Assembly (NCBI RefSeq): GCF_007859275.1
Contig: NZ_VOHC01000024.1
Location: 243,821-307,820 of the forward strand
From: Planomicrobium sp. CPCC 101079
Lineage (GTDB): Bacteria > Bacillota > Bacilli > Bacillales_A > Planococcaceae
Direction: 5' to 3'
DNA length: 64,000 nucleotides
Position 1 is the stretch's first letter, and each line of letters begins with the position of its first letter. The notes under the pieces were generated by a model, which worked only from the letters and a program-made list of their open reading frames with translations, did not search any database and was not told the origin of the DNA. Below are positions 43,646 to 53,803 of this stretch, in pieces. The translations under genes and the position numbers were made by a program.

Positions 43646-45097
43646 ATGGAAAAAACAGCATTTGAAATAGAAGAGGCAACAATCAGTGATATTCAGGAAG
43701 CTTTCAAAAACAAACAGTTGACGTCGGTTGAACTGGTTCAGGCTTATTTGGACCGGATCGAAAATTATGATAAGAATGGCCCGAAAATCAATTCAGTCCT
43801 TAGCATTAATCCCGATGTGCTGGAAATTGCAACAGTGCTCGATGAAAAGCGCGGGCAAAAGGGACAAGGCCCGTTATATGGAATACCTGTCTTGTTAAAA
43901 GACAATATCGATACGGTGGACAATATGCCGACTACTGCGGGAACCATCGCGCTGAAAGACAATTTTGCGGAAGAAGATGCGTTTGTCGCGGAGCAGCTGC
44001 GGCAAGCGGGTGCCATCATTCTTGGCAAAGTCAATATGAGTGAATGGGCTTATTTCATGACGCAAAATGTGCCGAGCGGCTACAGCGGGCTTGGCGGACA
44101 GGTGCTGAATCCTTACGGAGTTGGTGCGTTTGAGGCAGGGAGCGTCGGCGGATCAAGTTCAGGTACAGGCGCAAGTATCGCGTCGAATTTTGCAGTTGTC
44201 GGCATCGGTACGGAAACATCAGGATCGATCTTGAGCCCCTCAAGCGCCAATTCGATTGTTGGGATCAAGCCCACAGTAGGGTTGATCAGCCGTACGGGCA
44301 TCATCCCGATTGCCGAAAGCCAGGACACAGCAGGACCGATGGCGCGGACCGTGGCGGACGCGGCAATTACACTTGGCGCTTTGACAGGAGTCGACGAGCG
44401 GGACCCGGCCACTCGTTTGAATGCCGACAAGGCACTATCCGATTATACGCCCCATTTGAAAGCGGATGGGCTAAAAGGAGCGCGGATCGGTGTCGACCGT
44501 TCTTTCTTGAGTGAAGCGGACAAAGAAGAACGCGCCGTCATGGAAGAGGCAATTGAAGAGTTGAAATCGTTTGGGGCGATTGTCGAGGAAGTGATCATCC
44601 CAAGGCAGGAGTTCGACTCGGAAGTCTTATGGTATGAATTCAAGCGGGGGGTCAACGACTATTTGCGCAAAGTGTCGGATGAAGTGCCGGTGAAATCGCT
44701 GGCGGATGTTATCGAGTTCAACAAAATGGATCCTGCCATCCGCATGAAATTCGGCCAAAGCGAACTTGAAAAAGCATTGAGTTTGAGCGACGACCCGCAA
44801 GACCCGACGTATTTGGAACACCGCGAAACCGACCTCCGGATCTCAGCGGCCGAAGGGATTGATATGGTTATGGCAAGATACAATTTGGACGCTTTGTTGT
44901 TTGAAAACAACCGCGGCGCCGCCATGCCGGCGAAAGCCGGCTATCCATCAATTACCGTGCCAGCGGGCTACACGGGCAAAGGTGAGCCGGTAGGCGTTAC
45001 GTTCAGCGCACTTGCTTACAGCGAACCGAAACTCATCGAACTTGCCTATTCTTACGAACAAGCAACAAAAAAACGCGCAGCACCGAAATTTGAATAA
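43646..45097 (+). CDS. Amidase signature family protein
   Basis: A 483-residue serine amidase. The catalytic triad can be seen: Lys in YGIPVLLKDNIDT (residue ~83), cis-Ser in GGSSSGTGASIASNFA and the nucleophile in GTETSGSILSPSS (residue ~190). The sequence resembles the B. subtilis-type secreted or cytoplasmic amidases rather than GatA, because the tRNA-amidotransferase partners are absent. AAAGGAG precedes ATG 43646. It is monocistronic. The natural amide is unknown. There is no signal peptide. Confidence 0.92.
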   Translation: MEKTAFEIEEATISDIQEAFKNKQLTSVELVQAYLDRIENYDKNGPKINSVLSINPDVLEIATVLDEKRGQKGQGPLYGIPVLLKDNIDTVDNMPTTAGTIALKDNFAEEDAFVAEQLRQAGAIILGKVNMSEWAYFMTQNVPSGYSGLGGQVLNPYGVGAFEAGSVGGSSSGTGASIASNFAVVGIGTETSGSILSPSSANSIVGIKPTVGLISRTGIIPIAESQDTAGPMARTVADAAITLGALTGVDERDPATRLNADKALSDYTPHLKADGLKGARIGVDRSFLSEADKEERAVMEEAIEELKSFGAIVEEVIIPRQEFDSEVLWYEFKRGVNDYLRKVSDEVPVKSLADVIEFNKMDPAIRMKFGQSELEKALSLSDDPQDPTYLEHRETDLRISAAEGIDMVMARYNLDALLFENNRGAAMPAKAGYPSITVPAGYTGKGEPVGVTFSALAYSEPKLIELAYSYEQATKKRAAPKFE

Positions 45098-45106
45098 CTG
45101 AATGGC

Positions 45107-45141
45107 AACCGTCCTCGCCGTAAAGTGAGGGCGGTTTTTTA
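45107..45141 (+). terminator. Rho-independent terminator of the amidase gene
   Basis: AACCGTCCTC paired with GAGGGCGGTT (a G-T pair included), then TTTTTATT. Confidence 0.85.
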
Positions 45142-45297
45142 TTGGAAAGACGGGCAGTTTTAGATGAGCGTGCAGAAGAATTCCGGAGAACCGGTTTTTC
45201 GCTTTTGGCCTTGAACTGTAATCGGAAAAATCGTTTAGCCCGAATAGAAAAGGGAACACTATAGGTGTAAATCAGGAAAACAGGGAGGGGATATTGG

Positions 45298-45519
45298 ATG
45301 AAACAAAACATTGGAACAATCGATTCGATGGTCCGAATTTCGTGCGGTTTGACGCTGCTTGCATGGTCGATTGCTAAAATGGCGCGAGACAAACCTTCTG
45401 GAGGACAGCTTTTCGTGTCGCTGATGGGCGCACAGAAAGTGGCGGAAGGGATTACCCGTTATTGCCCGTTGACGGATGCACTCGGCATGGACCAAAAGAA
45501 AACACAAATCACTGCGTAA
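45298..45519 (+). CDS. DUF2892/YgaP-like small membrane protein
   Basis: A 73-residue protein with the NIGTIDSMVRISCGLTLLAWSI start (residues ~4-25) typical of DUF2892 (YgaP membrane domain). One to two hydrophobic helices are seen, and the conserved RYCPLTDALG motif lies near the C-terminus. GGGAGGGG precedes ATG 45298. Members are often fused to or found near rhodanese proteins; here none is nearby. The role is unknown. Confidence 0.85.
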   Translation: MKQNIGTIDSMVRISCGLTLLAWSIAKMARDKPSGGQLFVSLMGAQKVAEGITRYCPLTDALGMDQKKTQITA

Positions 45520-45596
45520 AGATTATTCTTTCATTTAAAGTTGATTTCATGAAACGCACTACGCTTAGTTACCCAAACTAAAAGGAGGCACCAATC

Positions 45597-46028
45597 ATGA
45601 AAGTGACAGAAATAATGACAAAAGATGTTGAAACTTGCACGACAGACACGCCGATTCAGGCAGTGGCGATTCAAATGCTGAATTTGGATGTCGGATCGAT
45701 TCCGGTGGTGGATAATAATGACGGCAAGCTGGTCGGAATCATCACGGACCGTGACATCGTTACACGCGGCATCGCTGCCCAATTCGCGCTGGACACGCCA
45801 GTCGGCCAAATCATTTCTTCCGACCTTGTAACCGGAACGCCCGATATGGATGTGGAAGATGCCGCAACTTTAATGTCGGAACACCAAATCCGCCGCCTGC
45901 CAATTTGCGAGGATGAGAAATTGGTCGGCATAGTAGCGCTCGGAGACGTTGCTGTAAAAGATCAGTCGGACGAACATGCCGGCGAAGCGATCGAAGATAT
46001 TTCAAAGCCGGCTGAGCCGAATGAATAA
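45597..46028 (+). CDS. CBS-domain protein
   Basis: A 143-residue cytoplasmic protein made of a tandem pair of CBS domains (residues ~1-60 and ~70-125): VTEIMTKDVETCTTDTPIQA, then VGIITDRDIVTRG, DVEDAATLMSEHQIRRLPI and VGIVALGDVAVK. CBS pairs bind adenosine nucleotides. AAAGGAGG precedes ATG 45597. The small protein is similar to the stress-linked CBS proteins of Bacilli; its partner is unknown. It is followed by a bidirectional terminator. Confidence 0.9.
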   Translation: MKVTEIMTKDVETCTTDTPIQAVAIQMLNLDVGSIPVVDNNDGKLVGIITDRDIVTRGIAAQFALDTPVGQIISSDLVTGTPDMDVEDAATLMSEHQIRRLPICEDEKLVGIVALGDVAVKDQSDEHAGEAIEDISKPAEPNE

Positions 46029-46035
46029 ATAATTA

Positions 46036-46080
46036 AACAGCCTTGCTTGAAACGACTCTGTTTCAAGCAAGGCTGTTTTC
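46036..46080. terminator. Bidirectional terminator
   Basis: An 18-nt perfect stem (AACAGCCTTGCTTGAAAC and its complement) with a short loop, between the CBS gene and the convergent permease gene. Confidence 0.92.
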
Positions 46081-46081
46081 T

Positions 46082-47437
46082 TTACCCCAAAAAATACAAA
46101 CCCACAATCGCTGCATAGCACATCACCCACAACAGGCCTGCAAAACCGGCATTGTACTTTATACTTACCTTAAAAGGGCTTTGTCGGCTGATGGCCGCAA
46201 GGAGCAAGTTGACTCCTGAAAACGGGGAAACAAGGATTGCGGCCATCCAGCTGGAGAGAAGGCCAAGACTCAAATAGAGATGGTCTTCCATGAAAAGCGG
46301 AGAGCCGCTCAACGTGATTGCCAAAATTGTCGCGGTGATGACCGGATGAAGGCCGACGATGGCCGGTATGACCATAAGCAGCGCAATCACCGGGATCAAT
46401 AGCAGCACGTTTGTAATGTTCAAGCTATCGAGCAACGCCAAAATCCACTCATCGGCTCCGTTGTCCAGTAGCGCTGTACCGAAGGCACCCGCGATGATGA
46501 ATAGCGACAGTTCGTTCCCCATGCCTGGAATTCGTGCGTCGAAAAACGATCGGTAATTACGGGCAAGATCTTGTTTGGTGCTAAAAAATAGCGACCAGAC
46601 AAAAGACATCAACGCAGCAACAATTGGAATGACCGTAAGTACCGACAGGCCAGTCAGGCTTTCTGTAATCATGATAATCGCTGTGATCAACGCGACGATT
46701 AACGCCAATTCCACAACTTTGCGCTTTGCCTTTTTTAATTCTGTTTGGTTTGGCAAAGGTGTTTCTACTGGAATCTCTTCGCAGTTTCTTCCTTCTAAGA
46801 AGAATCCCATCAGCATGAGGAGCAGCGCCAAGGAAATGCCGGGCACAAAGAGCTGAAGCCACGTGATGTCGAAATAAGCGAGGACGAGCCCCACGGAAAT
46901 GAAATAAGGAGACCATAGGAAAGCCAGCACAAATCCCCGGCTCATTGACTTGAGCCGCAGCGCTGTATACGGCTGGAACGACTTCGTGTCTGTCAATTGG
47001 TACAGAATGGGCAAGGAGCCGACGTTCATGACAGCGCCGATGCTTGCGGCGGTGATGGTTGAGAACAAATATAACTGCTGTGTTTTTTGGATATAGGACG
47101 AGAAAATGACTTCGACGTACGTTAAATAGTTTCCTTGCTTGATCGGGATGGCAAGTAGCGGGACAAAGATGAAAATGGCCAAGACGTTTGCGTTCGTCTG
47201 GAGCCCGATGAAGAAATGGTGAAGCCCCTCACGGCTCAATTCCATGCTGAGCGCCCCGATGGTCAGCACCAAGATCAAGATTTTTGGAACCCGGTTCAAA
47301 TAAGGAAAAAACGACAGCAGCGCTATCAAAGCAAACAGGCTGACCAGTGCGGAAGCGAAAGGGAACGGATAAAAGATTGACAGCAAGTAAGTTCCGCCCA
47401 TGAGCAAAGTGCTGAGCGGCCTGATGATCGGTTTCAT
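46082..47437 (-). CDS. Polytopic permease of the ion transporter (IT)-like type
   Basis: A 451-residue membrane protein with about 11-12 helices and a central hydrophilic loop near residues 210-235 (EEIPVETPLPNQTELKKAKR). Two similar halves contain helix-loop motifs (NVGSLPILYQLTD in the first, AIVGLHPVITATIL and SPFSGVNLL in the second), which resemble hairpin regions of CitMHS/DctM/DASS-like carriers. AAGGAG precedes ATG 47437. No family is firmly assigned; a carboxylate or anion transporter is a fair guess. It is monocistronic. Confidence 0.65.
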   Translation of the reverse strand: MKPIIRPLSTLLMGGTYLLSIFYPFPFASALVSLFALIALLSFFPYLNRVPKILILVLTIGALSMELSREGLHHFFIGLQTNANVLAIFIFVPLLAIPIKQGNYLTYVEVIFSSYIQKTQQLYLFSTITAASIGAVMNVGSLPILYQLTDTKSFQPYTALRLKSMSRGFVLAFLWSPYFISVGLVLAYFDITWLQLFVPGISLALLLMLMGFFLEGRNCEEIPVETPLPNQTELKKAKRKVVELALIVALITAIIMITESLTGLSVLTVIPIVAALMSFVWSLFFSTKQDLARNYRSFFDARIPGMGNELSLFIIAGAFGTALLDNGADEWILALLDSLNITNVLLLIPVIALLMVIPAIVGLHPVITATILAITLSGSPLFMEDHLYLSLGLLSSWMAAILVSPFSGVNLLLAAISRQSPFKVSIKYNAGFAGLLWVMCYAAIVGLYFLG

Positions 47438-47750
47438 GCCAAAACTCCTTCGGTTTTCTAATAATCTCTAGTTTGCCAGATAAGCGGGCAATAGTCTCTA
47501 AATATGCAGTTAATTTTGACCAAGTACTGTTAGCGGTATTGAAGAAGCCCGTCTTAGGGCTATGTAAATTTTTAGTTTCAGATTTTCATATTGCGGATAA
47601 TGAGTGGAATGTAGGCGCTCACTATGATAATGTTTATGATATATACATGAATTGCATCAAATTTTGCATATACATATTTAAAATTTATATAATAAACACT
47701 ATGAGATGAAAAGCAAGGTTTTGTATTTCATTTAAAGACGGAGGAAAAAT

Positions 47751-49553
47751 ATGGTAAAAGTAAGTGTTATTGTTCCGACATTCAACAATACGAAAGAAAA
47801 TTTAGAGCGTATTATAGAATCATTTGATAATCAAACGATGGATAAAAAAGATTTTGAAGTTATTTTTGTTGATGATGGTTCTAGTGAGTTCCAGTCGTTC
47901 AAACGCTTAAAGAAAATGGCGGACGAACGGCCAAATTATACAGTGAAAAGCATTAAAGCGTCCGGCTGGGGAAGCAAACCAAGGAATATGGGAACCAAGA
48001 TTGCTCGTGGAGAATACGTTTTCTATAGCGATGATGATGACTCGATTTTCCCTCAGGCATTGGAGAAAATGTATGATTTCGCAAAAAAGCATGACTTTGA
48101 TGTGGTCAATCCTAAAGTGATCAGAACAAAGGGCTGGTCTTGGGGCTGGGATGAGTACCAAGAAAATATTATTGGTGCAGAAAAAAATGGCGTGCAATCT
48201 ATGGGACCGATGACAGTTCCAAAACTGTACAAAAAATCATTCCTTGAAAAGAATGGCTTAACCTTTTCTGAAGGTGAAAAAGTATGGTGGGAAGACGTTA
48301 TGTTCTCTTGCTTAGTATTTAGCAAGAATCCTCATATTGGCGTGTTGGCTGAATATCCGATCTACCATTGGAGAGAACAGAATAGATCCGCTTCATTTGG
48401 AAAAGATTTAGATTATAAATGGTCGCAGTTAACAAACCTTGCGATTTTCTTTGGAGAAAATCTTAGCCAGGAAGATAGAGATATTATGGTAGGGCATTGG
48501 TACAAATCACGTGTGTTAGGCGCTATCAGTAAAGATTTCCATAAGAAAAAAGAAGAAATCCAGAAAATCGAGTTTGCAAAAGCGGAAGAATGGCGAGAAA
48601 AGTATGTGAACGATAACGTTGTTTCCAAGTTGGATTCGAACGGGAAAGTATTGGACCAAATCCTGGAAATGGGAAGACGCGACTTGGCCTATTCTCTCTC
48701 TGAAAGCCGGACAGGCATTACGGCGAGAAGCTACCTCAAGAATGCCTCTTTTGTAGACGATAAGATTTTAATTTCTTGTTCTGCTGATTTGACTATAGAT
48801 GAAGAAGAAGCGGTTAAAATAAAAGGCAGAAACAGAAAGATAAAAATCAAATTGCCGAAAGACGTGGCAAAAGAAATACCAAAACAATTGCAGTATTTTG
48901 ATGAAAAAGAGATTGATGAATCGATTTACTTACCCGCGATAAAAGGAAGGCATTCCCGTGCGACTTGGGATGTGAAAACAGTTAAACGTTCGGAATTTGT
49001 GTACGGAAAAGGGTTGACAGGTTTCACGGTAACAGGTGAACTGGAGTTTACCATTAACATGAAGGATTATGCGTTGGATAAGGCCGACTATTTCCAACCA
49101 TGGGATATAGCGACACGTTTTTCTTATTTGGATAATTTTTCTCAACGTGCCTTAGCCTGCAAGGATGACTTTAAAAAAGCGGCAATCATCAACAACAATA
49201 CGTATGTAATCTATAAGAATAATTCAGAGTTATTCTCTATCGATATGAATTCGACTGTTTTGAATTTCCTGGGAGTAGCTAAAGCGGATGTAGACAATGC
49301 TTATGTGGAAAATGGCAAAGATATTATAGTCCCGATTGTCAATACATATGTATATGGCGACACAAACCTCGAATTTATCGCGGCTGTAATTCATGAAGAA
49401 TCTACTGGGTTTGTTGATACCACAGCTAATATTTTCACAAAGAATGGTTCAGCTTACATAAGAGTAATTACCGATGGAGTAAACAAAGGCAAGAACACCA
49501 TTAAAATCGTTTTGAACAACAAAGCCCATGAATTTGCTGTACACCTTGATTAA
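47751..49553 (+). CDS. Family 2 glycosyltransferase, TarS/TarP-like
   Basis: A 600-residue enzyme. The N-terminal GT-A domain (residues 1-~220) starts VSVIVPTFNNTKENLERIIE, has VIFVDDGSSE and the metal-binding Asp run in VFYSDDDDSIF, and GWGSKPRNMGTKIARGEY is close to the same stretch of wall teichoic acid glycosyltransferases TarS and TarP. The following ~370 residues, including a C-terminal beta-rich part, fit the TarS-like trimerisation region. It may glycosylate teichoic acid or another surface polymer. GGAGGAAA precedes ATG 47751. It is monocistronic, preceded by ~310 bp of AT-rich non-coding DNA. Confidence 0.8.
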   Translation: MVKVSVIVPTFNNTKENLERIIESFDNQTMDKKDFEVIFVDDGSSEFQSFKRLKKMADERPNYTVKSIKASGWGSKPRNMGTKIARGEYVFYSDDDDSIFPQALEKMYDFAKKHDFDVVNPKVIRTKGWSWGWDEYQENIIGAEKNGVQSMGPMTVPKLYKKSFLEKNGLTFSEGEKVWWEDVMFSCLVFSKNPHIGVLAEYPIYHWREQNRSASFGKDLDYKWSQLTNLAIFFGENLSQEDRDIMVGHWYKSRVLGAISKDFHKKKEEIQKIEFAKAEEWREKYVNDNVVSKLDSNGKVLDQILEMGRRDLAYSLSESRTGITARSYLKNASFVDDKILISCSADLTIDEEEAVKIKGRNRKIKIKLPKDVAKEIPKQLQYFDEKEIDESIYLPAIKGRHSRATWDVKTVKRSEFVYGKGLTGFTVTGELEFTINMKDYALDKADYFQPWDIATRFSYLDNFSQRALACKDDFKKAAIINNNTYVIYKNNSELFSIDMNSTVLNFLGVAKADVDNAYVENGKDIIVPIVNTYVYGDTNLEFIAAVIHEESTGFVDTTANIFTKNGSAYIRVITDGVNKGKNTIKIVLNNKAHEFAVHLD

Positions 49554-49573
49554 TTCAGCAATAAGAGATTGGA

Positions 49574-49602
49574 GCAGGCACAACTTGTGCCTGCTTTTTT
49601 AT
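49574..49602 (+). terminator. Rho-independent terminator
   Basis: GCAGGCACAA / TTGTGCCTGC with a one-base loop step, followed by six Ts. Confidence 0.85.
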
Positions 49603-49722
49603 TATATACATTATCATTTTTTAAAAAAGGATATAGGTAAAAATAACCTGCATATTAAAGTTTTCCAGTGAAAATAGTATGATATACTTTTAAAAGTTGC
49701 ATTTGCGCTTTGGAGGAGAAAA

Positions 49723-51351
49723 ATGAAAAGTTCCACAAGTCTACGGACACGTTTGTCTATGATATTTGCAGTACTGTTACTTGCCTTAATACTTGTATTG
49801 GGCAGCATCATTGGTTACCGTTCTGTCAAACAAGCCCAACTTCAAATTGGAAGTTCACTTGCGGAACGCGCTTATTTAATGGGGAACACACTGGACCAGT
49901 ATATGTGGTCGCGGTATGGCGAAATCGAAATCTTGAGCACGTTAAAAGAATTAAGGCAGCCTGACGATATCGTTCAAGTCCAGAATCTGCTCGATCAGTC
50001 AAAAACGATATTTCCGTCTTTCTCTTGGATTGGCTATACCAATGCTGAAGGGACAGTCACTGCCGCAACGGACGGGATTTTAGAAGGTGTGGATATTTCG
50101 GAAAGGCCCGTATATCAAGGGGCATTAACCGACAAATTTATCGGCGATGTTCATGAGGCGGTCCTATTGGCTGATCTTTTGCCCAATCCGACTGGCGAGA
50201 AAATGAAGTTTGTTGATATCAGTCTGCCGGTACATGATTATGAGAACAATTTTATCGGAGTATTGGCTACTCATTTAAGCTGGGAATGGATGGTAGAAAT
50301 TGAAGCATCCATGAAGAAAACGGTAAGTGATCAAGAATCAATAGAGTTTTTCATTGTCAGTAAAGAAAATAATGATGTGCTGCTGGGGCCGGAAGAAATG
50401 GTGGGCCTTCCTTTGAATACCAGCAGTATCGAACAGGCTAAAATCAATAAAAACGGCTGGACTCTTGAAAAGTGGGACGATGGCAAACAATACTTGACCG
50501 GCTATTTGGTGGAAGAGGGCTATAAGGATTATCCAGGCCTCGGCTGGACTGTTTTGGTCAGGCAGCCACTGGATGTAGCGTACGCACCAATTAAAGAATT
50601 GCTGGCGTTCATCCTTGTTTCCGGGGTTCTATTGGTCCTCGTTTTTGCAGGCCTCGGCTGGATAGTTGCTGGATATGTGGCGCGGCCTTTAAAACAAATT
50701 ACAGGGGTGGCGGACCGGTTAAGGGAAGGCGAGCCAGTTGAAATTCCTTCCTACAAAGGGATTTTAGAAATAGAAGTTCTTTCGGAGTCATTAAGAAAAC
50801 TGGTTTCCAATCTAACGCAGACAGAGACAGCTTTAGAACGAATGGAAGATGTGGCGTATCATGACGCTTTGACCGGCTTGCCGAACCGGAATGCACTCGA
50901 TCAATTTTTAGATGGAGCAACTGAAAAGTACAATAAACTGGTTGTATTATACATAGATTTGGATGGGTACAAAGCGATCAATGACACCTATGGACACCAT
51001 GCCGGAGACGAACTTTTAAAACAAGTTGCAGCAAGACTAAAGCGAAATGTAGGGAATGAGGAATTGGTTTCAAGGGTGGGGGGAGACGAATTTGTGGTCG
51101 TCCTTACTTCCGCAAATGCAACCCTGGAGAATGGAAGAGCGGTTGGCGAACGGATTGTTGCAATGCTCAATAAGCCTTATATCATTGAAGGCGAAATCTT
51201 ATCAATCGGCTGCAGTATTGGCGGTGCTGTTTGGGATGCTGGCCAGGAAAGCATAAGTGATGTGATCAGGCAGGCCGATGAAGCGTTGTATAGTGTAAAA
51301 CGGACCGGCAAGAACCGGGTCGATTTTAATGAAGCAATAATTGGTGCGTAG
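49723..51351 (+). CDS. Membrane diguanylate cyclase (dCache-HAMP-GGDEF)
   Basis: A 542-residue sensor enzyme that makes cyclic di-GMP. TM1 is at residues ~13-33 (AVLLLALILVLGSIIGY), an outer dCache-like sensor domain spans ~35-285 (FPSFSWIGYTNAEGTVTAAT, VDISLPVHDY), TM2 is at ~293-315, then a HAMP region (GYVARPLKQITGVADRL) and a GGDEF domain from ~375. DALTGLPNRNALD and SRVGGDEFVVVL are intact, so it is likely active. An RxxD inhibitory site is not obvious. GGAGGAGAAA precedes ATG 49723. It is convergent with the EAL protein at 51459. Confidence 0.93.
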   Translation: MKSSTSLRTRLSMIFAVLLLALILVLGSIIGYRSVKQAQLQIGSSLAERAYLMGNTLDQYMWSRYGEIEILSTLKELRQPDDIVQVQNLLDQSKTIFPSFSWIGYTNAEGTVTAATDGILEGVDISERPVYQGALTDKFIGDVHEAVLLADLLPNPTGEKMKFVDISLPVHDYENNFIGVLATHLSWEWMVEIEASMKKTVSDQESIEFFIVSKENNDVLLGPEEMVGLPLNTSSIEQAKINKNGWTLEKWDDGKQYLTGYLVEEGYKDYPGLGWTVLVRQPLDVAYAPIKELLAFILVSGVLLVLVFAGLGWIVAGYVARPLKQITGVADRLREGEPVEIPSYKGILEIEVLSESLRKLVSNLTQTETALERMEDVAYHDALTGLPNRNALDQFLDGATEKYNKLVVLYIDLDGYKAINDTYGHHAGDELLKQVAARLKRNVGNEELVSRVGGDEFVVVLTSANATLENGRAVGERIVAMLNKPYIIEGEILSIGCSIGGAVWDAGQESISDVIRQADEALYSVKRTGKNRVDFNEAIIGA

Positions 51352-51361
51352 CCGTATATCA

Positions 51362-51401
51362 AAAAGCGGAAAATCGATAGGAATCGATTTTCCGCTTTTT
51401 T
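51362..51401. terminator. Bidirectional terminator
   Basis: A perfect 16-nt stem (AAAGCGGAAAATCGAT and its complement) with an AGGA loop and T run, between the convergent GGDEF and EAL genes. Confidence 0.9.
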
Positions 51402-51458
51402 GTGATCTCTGGAACCAAAAGATAAAGAAGTGTTATTCCCTTGCTTTCTTTTCAAGGT

Positions 51459-53492
51459 TCATTCTCCGATCGGATATTTATAGTTGCCACGAAGAAACTT
51501 GGCTTCAAAGTCTTCCGCTTTCAATGGTTTATCGAAGAGGTAGCCTTGGAAAATGGTGCATCCGTTATTTTTTAAAAAACGGACTTCCTCTTGGCGTTCC
51601 ACGCCTTCAGCCAAGAGCTCACAGCCGATGCTTTTCACCAAATGGATCAGCGATTGCAAGAGGGCTTCCGACTTCTGATCTTCTCCTATTTTTTGGATGA
51701 AACATTTGTCGATTTTTATTTTATTCACTGGAAATTGAGTCAGATAAGAAATCATGGAAAAGCCGGTGCCAAAGTCATCGATGGCGATGGAAATGCCGTA
51801 TTCTTTGCAGCGCATTAAATTTGCAAGAGTCTTATCGGAATAGGTGATTTCCGCCTGTTCTGTAATTTCGATTTCAATCCATTCAGGCTGGATGCCGTAT
51901 TGCTCCATTAACTGGATGAACGTGTCGACAAAAACCGAACAGCAAAGAAGAGAAGGCGTCATATTGATGGCAGTTTTAATAGATCGGCCATAACGCGACT
52001 CCCATTCTTTCATCTTCGTAAATACTTCCGTCAGCAAGTGTTGTGTCAAAGCGATGATTGTTCCAGACTGTTCCGCCACTTCAATAAACTCCAACGGGGA
52101 AAGTTCTCCTAATGTGGGATGGTTCCATCGTGACAGTACTTCTGCCCCTGTGAGTTCCCCGGTCATTCCATCAATTTGAGGCTGCAGCGTAAAGTAGAAG
52201 CCCGAATCGCTTAACTTTTTTGTGAGCCCTTCTTCGATTACCAGTTTCCGGTTGCGTCGATTGTTCATTTCCGCGTTGAACACTGCATAAGAAGAACCTT
52301 TCACTTTTTTGGCTTCGAACATGGCTGTTTCCGCATTTGCTACTAAGATTTCAAGAGTTTCAGCGTCTTCGGGGAAATGGGCGATTCCGACGCTTGCCGA
52401 CACTTTAATGGATTTGAAGTTGTCCAAGTCAAATGGCCGGTCGAAGAGCGCCAATATTTTCTCCGCAAACTGGGAGGGAGTAGATTTGTCTGCAAAGCAT
52501 CTGATGAAGACGAAATTATCGCCATCGCGGCGCCCCACTTTGTGTTGAGCTCCTGCTAGCTCCCGCAGCTTGTCTGCCGCCATCTTTAAAATCTGGTTCC
52601 CGGTACTGTAATCATGCAAGGTGTTGATCAGTTTGAGATTATCCAGGTTGATGAAGTACAACGAGAAGAATTTGTCTTGCCCTTTTAAGGAAGCACCTTC
52701 TTTTATCAGGCTTCTTCTGTTTGGCAGTCCGGTTAAATCGTCGAAATAGGCATATTGGGTCAAGGTGATTTCCGCTTTTTTTCGTTCGCCGACATCTTGG
52801 ATATAGATTGCCAACCCGTTGTTTGCGAGTGGATAGGCTTTTAATCTGAACCAAGAAGCAAGCGGTTCGTAAAACGTTTCAATTTCCGCTTCAACTTTCT
52901 CAATCGCAGCGCGTTCATATGCTTCATATAACGGCTTGATGGTTTTGGCATCGGGAAAAGAGTCCCATACATTTCTCCCAATCACTTCTGCTCTTTTGCA
53001 GCAAAGCATCCGTTCTGCTACATCATTCAGGTAGATCAGATTGAATTGATCGTCCGTTAAAAAAAATCCTTCGGTCATGCTTTCTAAAACGCTTTCCGCC
53101 GTAATGGCTTCTATTGAATGGACAGGGATCGGTTGATGGGAAAGCAGCGCATAGTTCGCGACGCTTGACTCCGAATTCAAAGGAATCACATTGACTGAAA
53201 AAGGAACAAGTTCTCCGTTTGTCGAGGGAAGGGTTTGCTTTTTTTCATATGTAAGTATTTCTTTGTTGATCACATTCAATATGGCTTGTATTTCGCGTTG
53301 GCCTCCGGTCTGGCGGATGAGCTTGAAATAATCGGCTCCTATGCTGCACCAATCTTTTACCAAATCATATTCAGCGCAAAGATCTGTCCAAGCTTGGTTC
53401 ACTTCAACGATTTTCCCTTTGTTATCAATAATTATGAGCGGATCTTTTGCTACGTTAAACCATTCTGTTGATATATTGATTTGTTGTTTCAC
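51459..53492 (-). CDS. PAS-PAS-GGDEF-EAL protein, probable c-di-GMP phosphodiesterase
   Basis: A 677-residue cytoplasmic protein. Two PAS domains (residues ~10-110 and ~125-245) precede a GGDEF domain and an EAL domain. The GGDEF site is degenerate (RRDGDNFVFI instead of GGDEF), so cyclase activity is unlikely. The EAL part has EVLSRW at the EAL position, NMTPS, EITEQAE, AIDDFGTGFS, KIDKCF and AEGVERQEE, so metal and catalytic residues are kept. The start is GTG 53492 behind CAGGAG; the frame extends 22 codons further. No membrane segment is seen. It likely breaks down c-di-GMP under control of a small ligand or redox sensed by PAS. Confidence 0.9.
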   Translation of the reverse strand: MKQQINISTEWFNVAKDPLIIIDNKGKIVEVNQAWTDLCAEYDLVKDWCSIGADYFKLIRQTGGQREIQAILNVINKEILTYEKKQTLPSTNGELVPFSVNVIPLNSESSVANYALLSHQPIPVHSIEAITAESVLESMTEGFFLTDDQFNLIYLNDVAERMLCCKRAEVIGRNVWDSFPDAKTIKPLYEAYERAAIEKVEAEIETFYEPLASWFRLKAYPLANNGLAIYIQDVGERKKAEITLTQYAYFDDLTGLPNRRSLIKEGASLKGQDKFFSLYFINLDNLKLINTLHDYSTGNQILKMAADKLRELAGAQHKVGRRDGDNFVFIRCFADKSTPSQFAEKILALFDRPFDLDNFKSIKVSASVGIAHFPEDAETLEILVANAETAMFEAKKVKGSSYAVFNAEMNNRRNRKLVIEEGLTKKLSDSGFYFTLQPQIDGMTGELTGAEVLSRWNHPTLGELSPLEFIEVAEQSGTIIALTQHLLTEVFTKMKEWESRYGRSIKTAINMTPSLLCCSVFVDTFIQLMEQYGIQPEWIEIEITEQAEITYSDKTLANLMRCKEYGISIAIDDFGTGFSMISYLTQFPVNKIKIDKCFIQKIGEDQKSEALLQSLIHLVKSIGCELLAEGVERQEEVRFLKNNGCTIFQGYLFDKPLKAEDFEAKFLRGNYKYPIGE

Positions 53493-53803
53493 TTTTTCCA
53501 CTCCTGGTTGGCGTTTAGGTTTTGATAGGCATAAGAAGAACAGGCAGAACAATTGCAAGATGAATGCAGCTCTTGGTTAGAAAGCAAGGATAGAGTTCCC
53601 AGCTTAACAATTCATCAAAATTTTACCTGCATAAACTGGAATAAATAAAAAGCAATCAAGTATATTACTAAATTTGTAAAAAAATAATGTATTTATTCCT
53701 TTTAATTTTATGATATCATGTGGGAGTAAAGTTTGGGAGAAGATTTTAAAAACAGCGGTATTAACTTTCTGTAAATATCGCCATATGAATAAGGAGTTTA
53801 TGG

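Noticed and set aside
47473..47709. Small frame ahead of the TarS-like gene
   Set aside because: No ribosome site, composition changes along its length and no recognisable family; it lies in AT-rich intergenic DNA.
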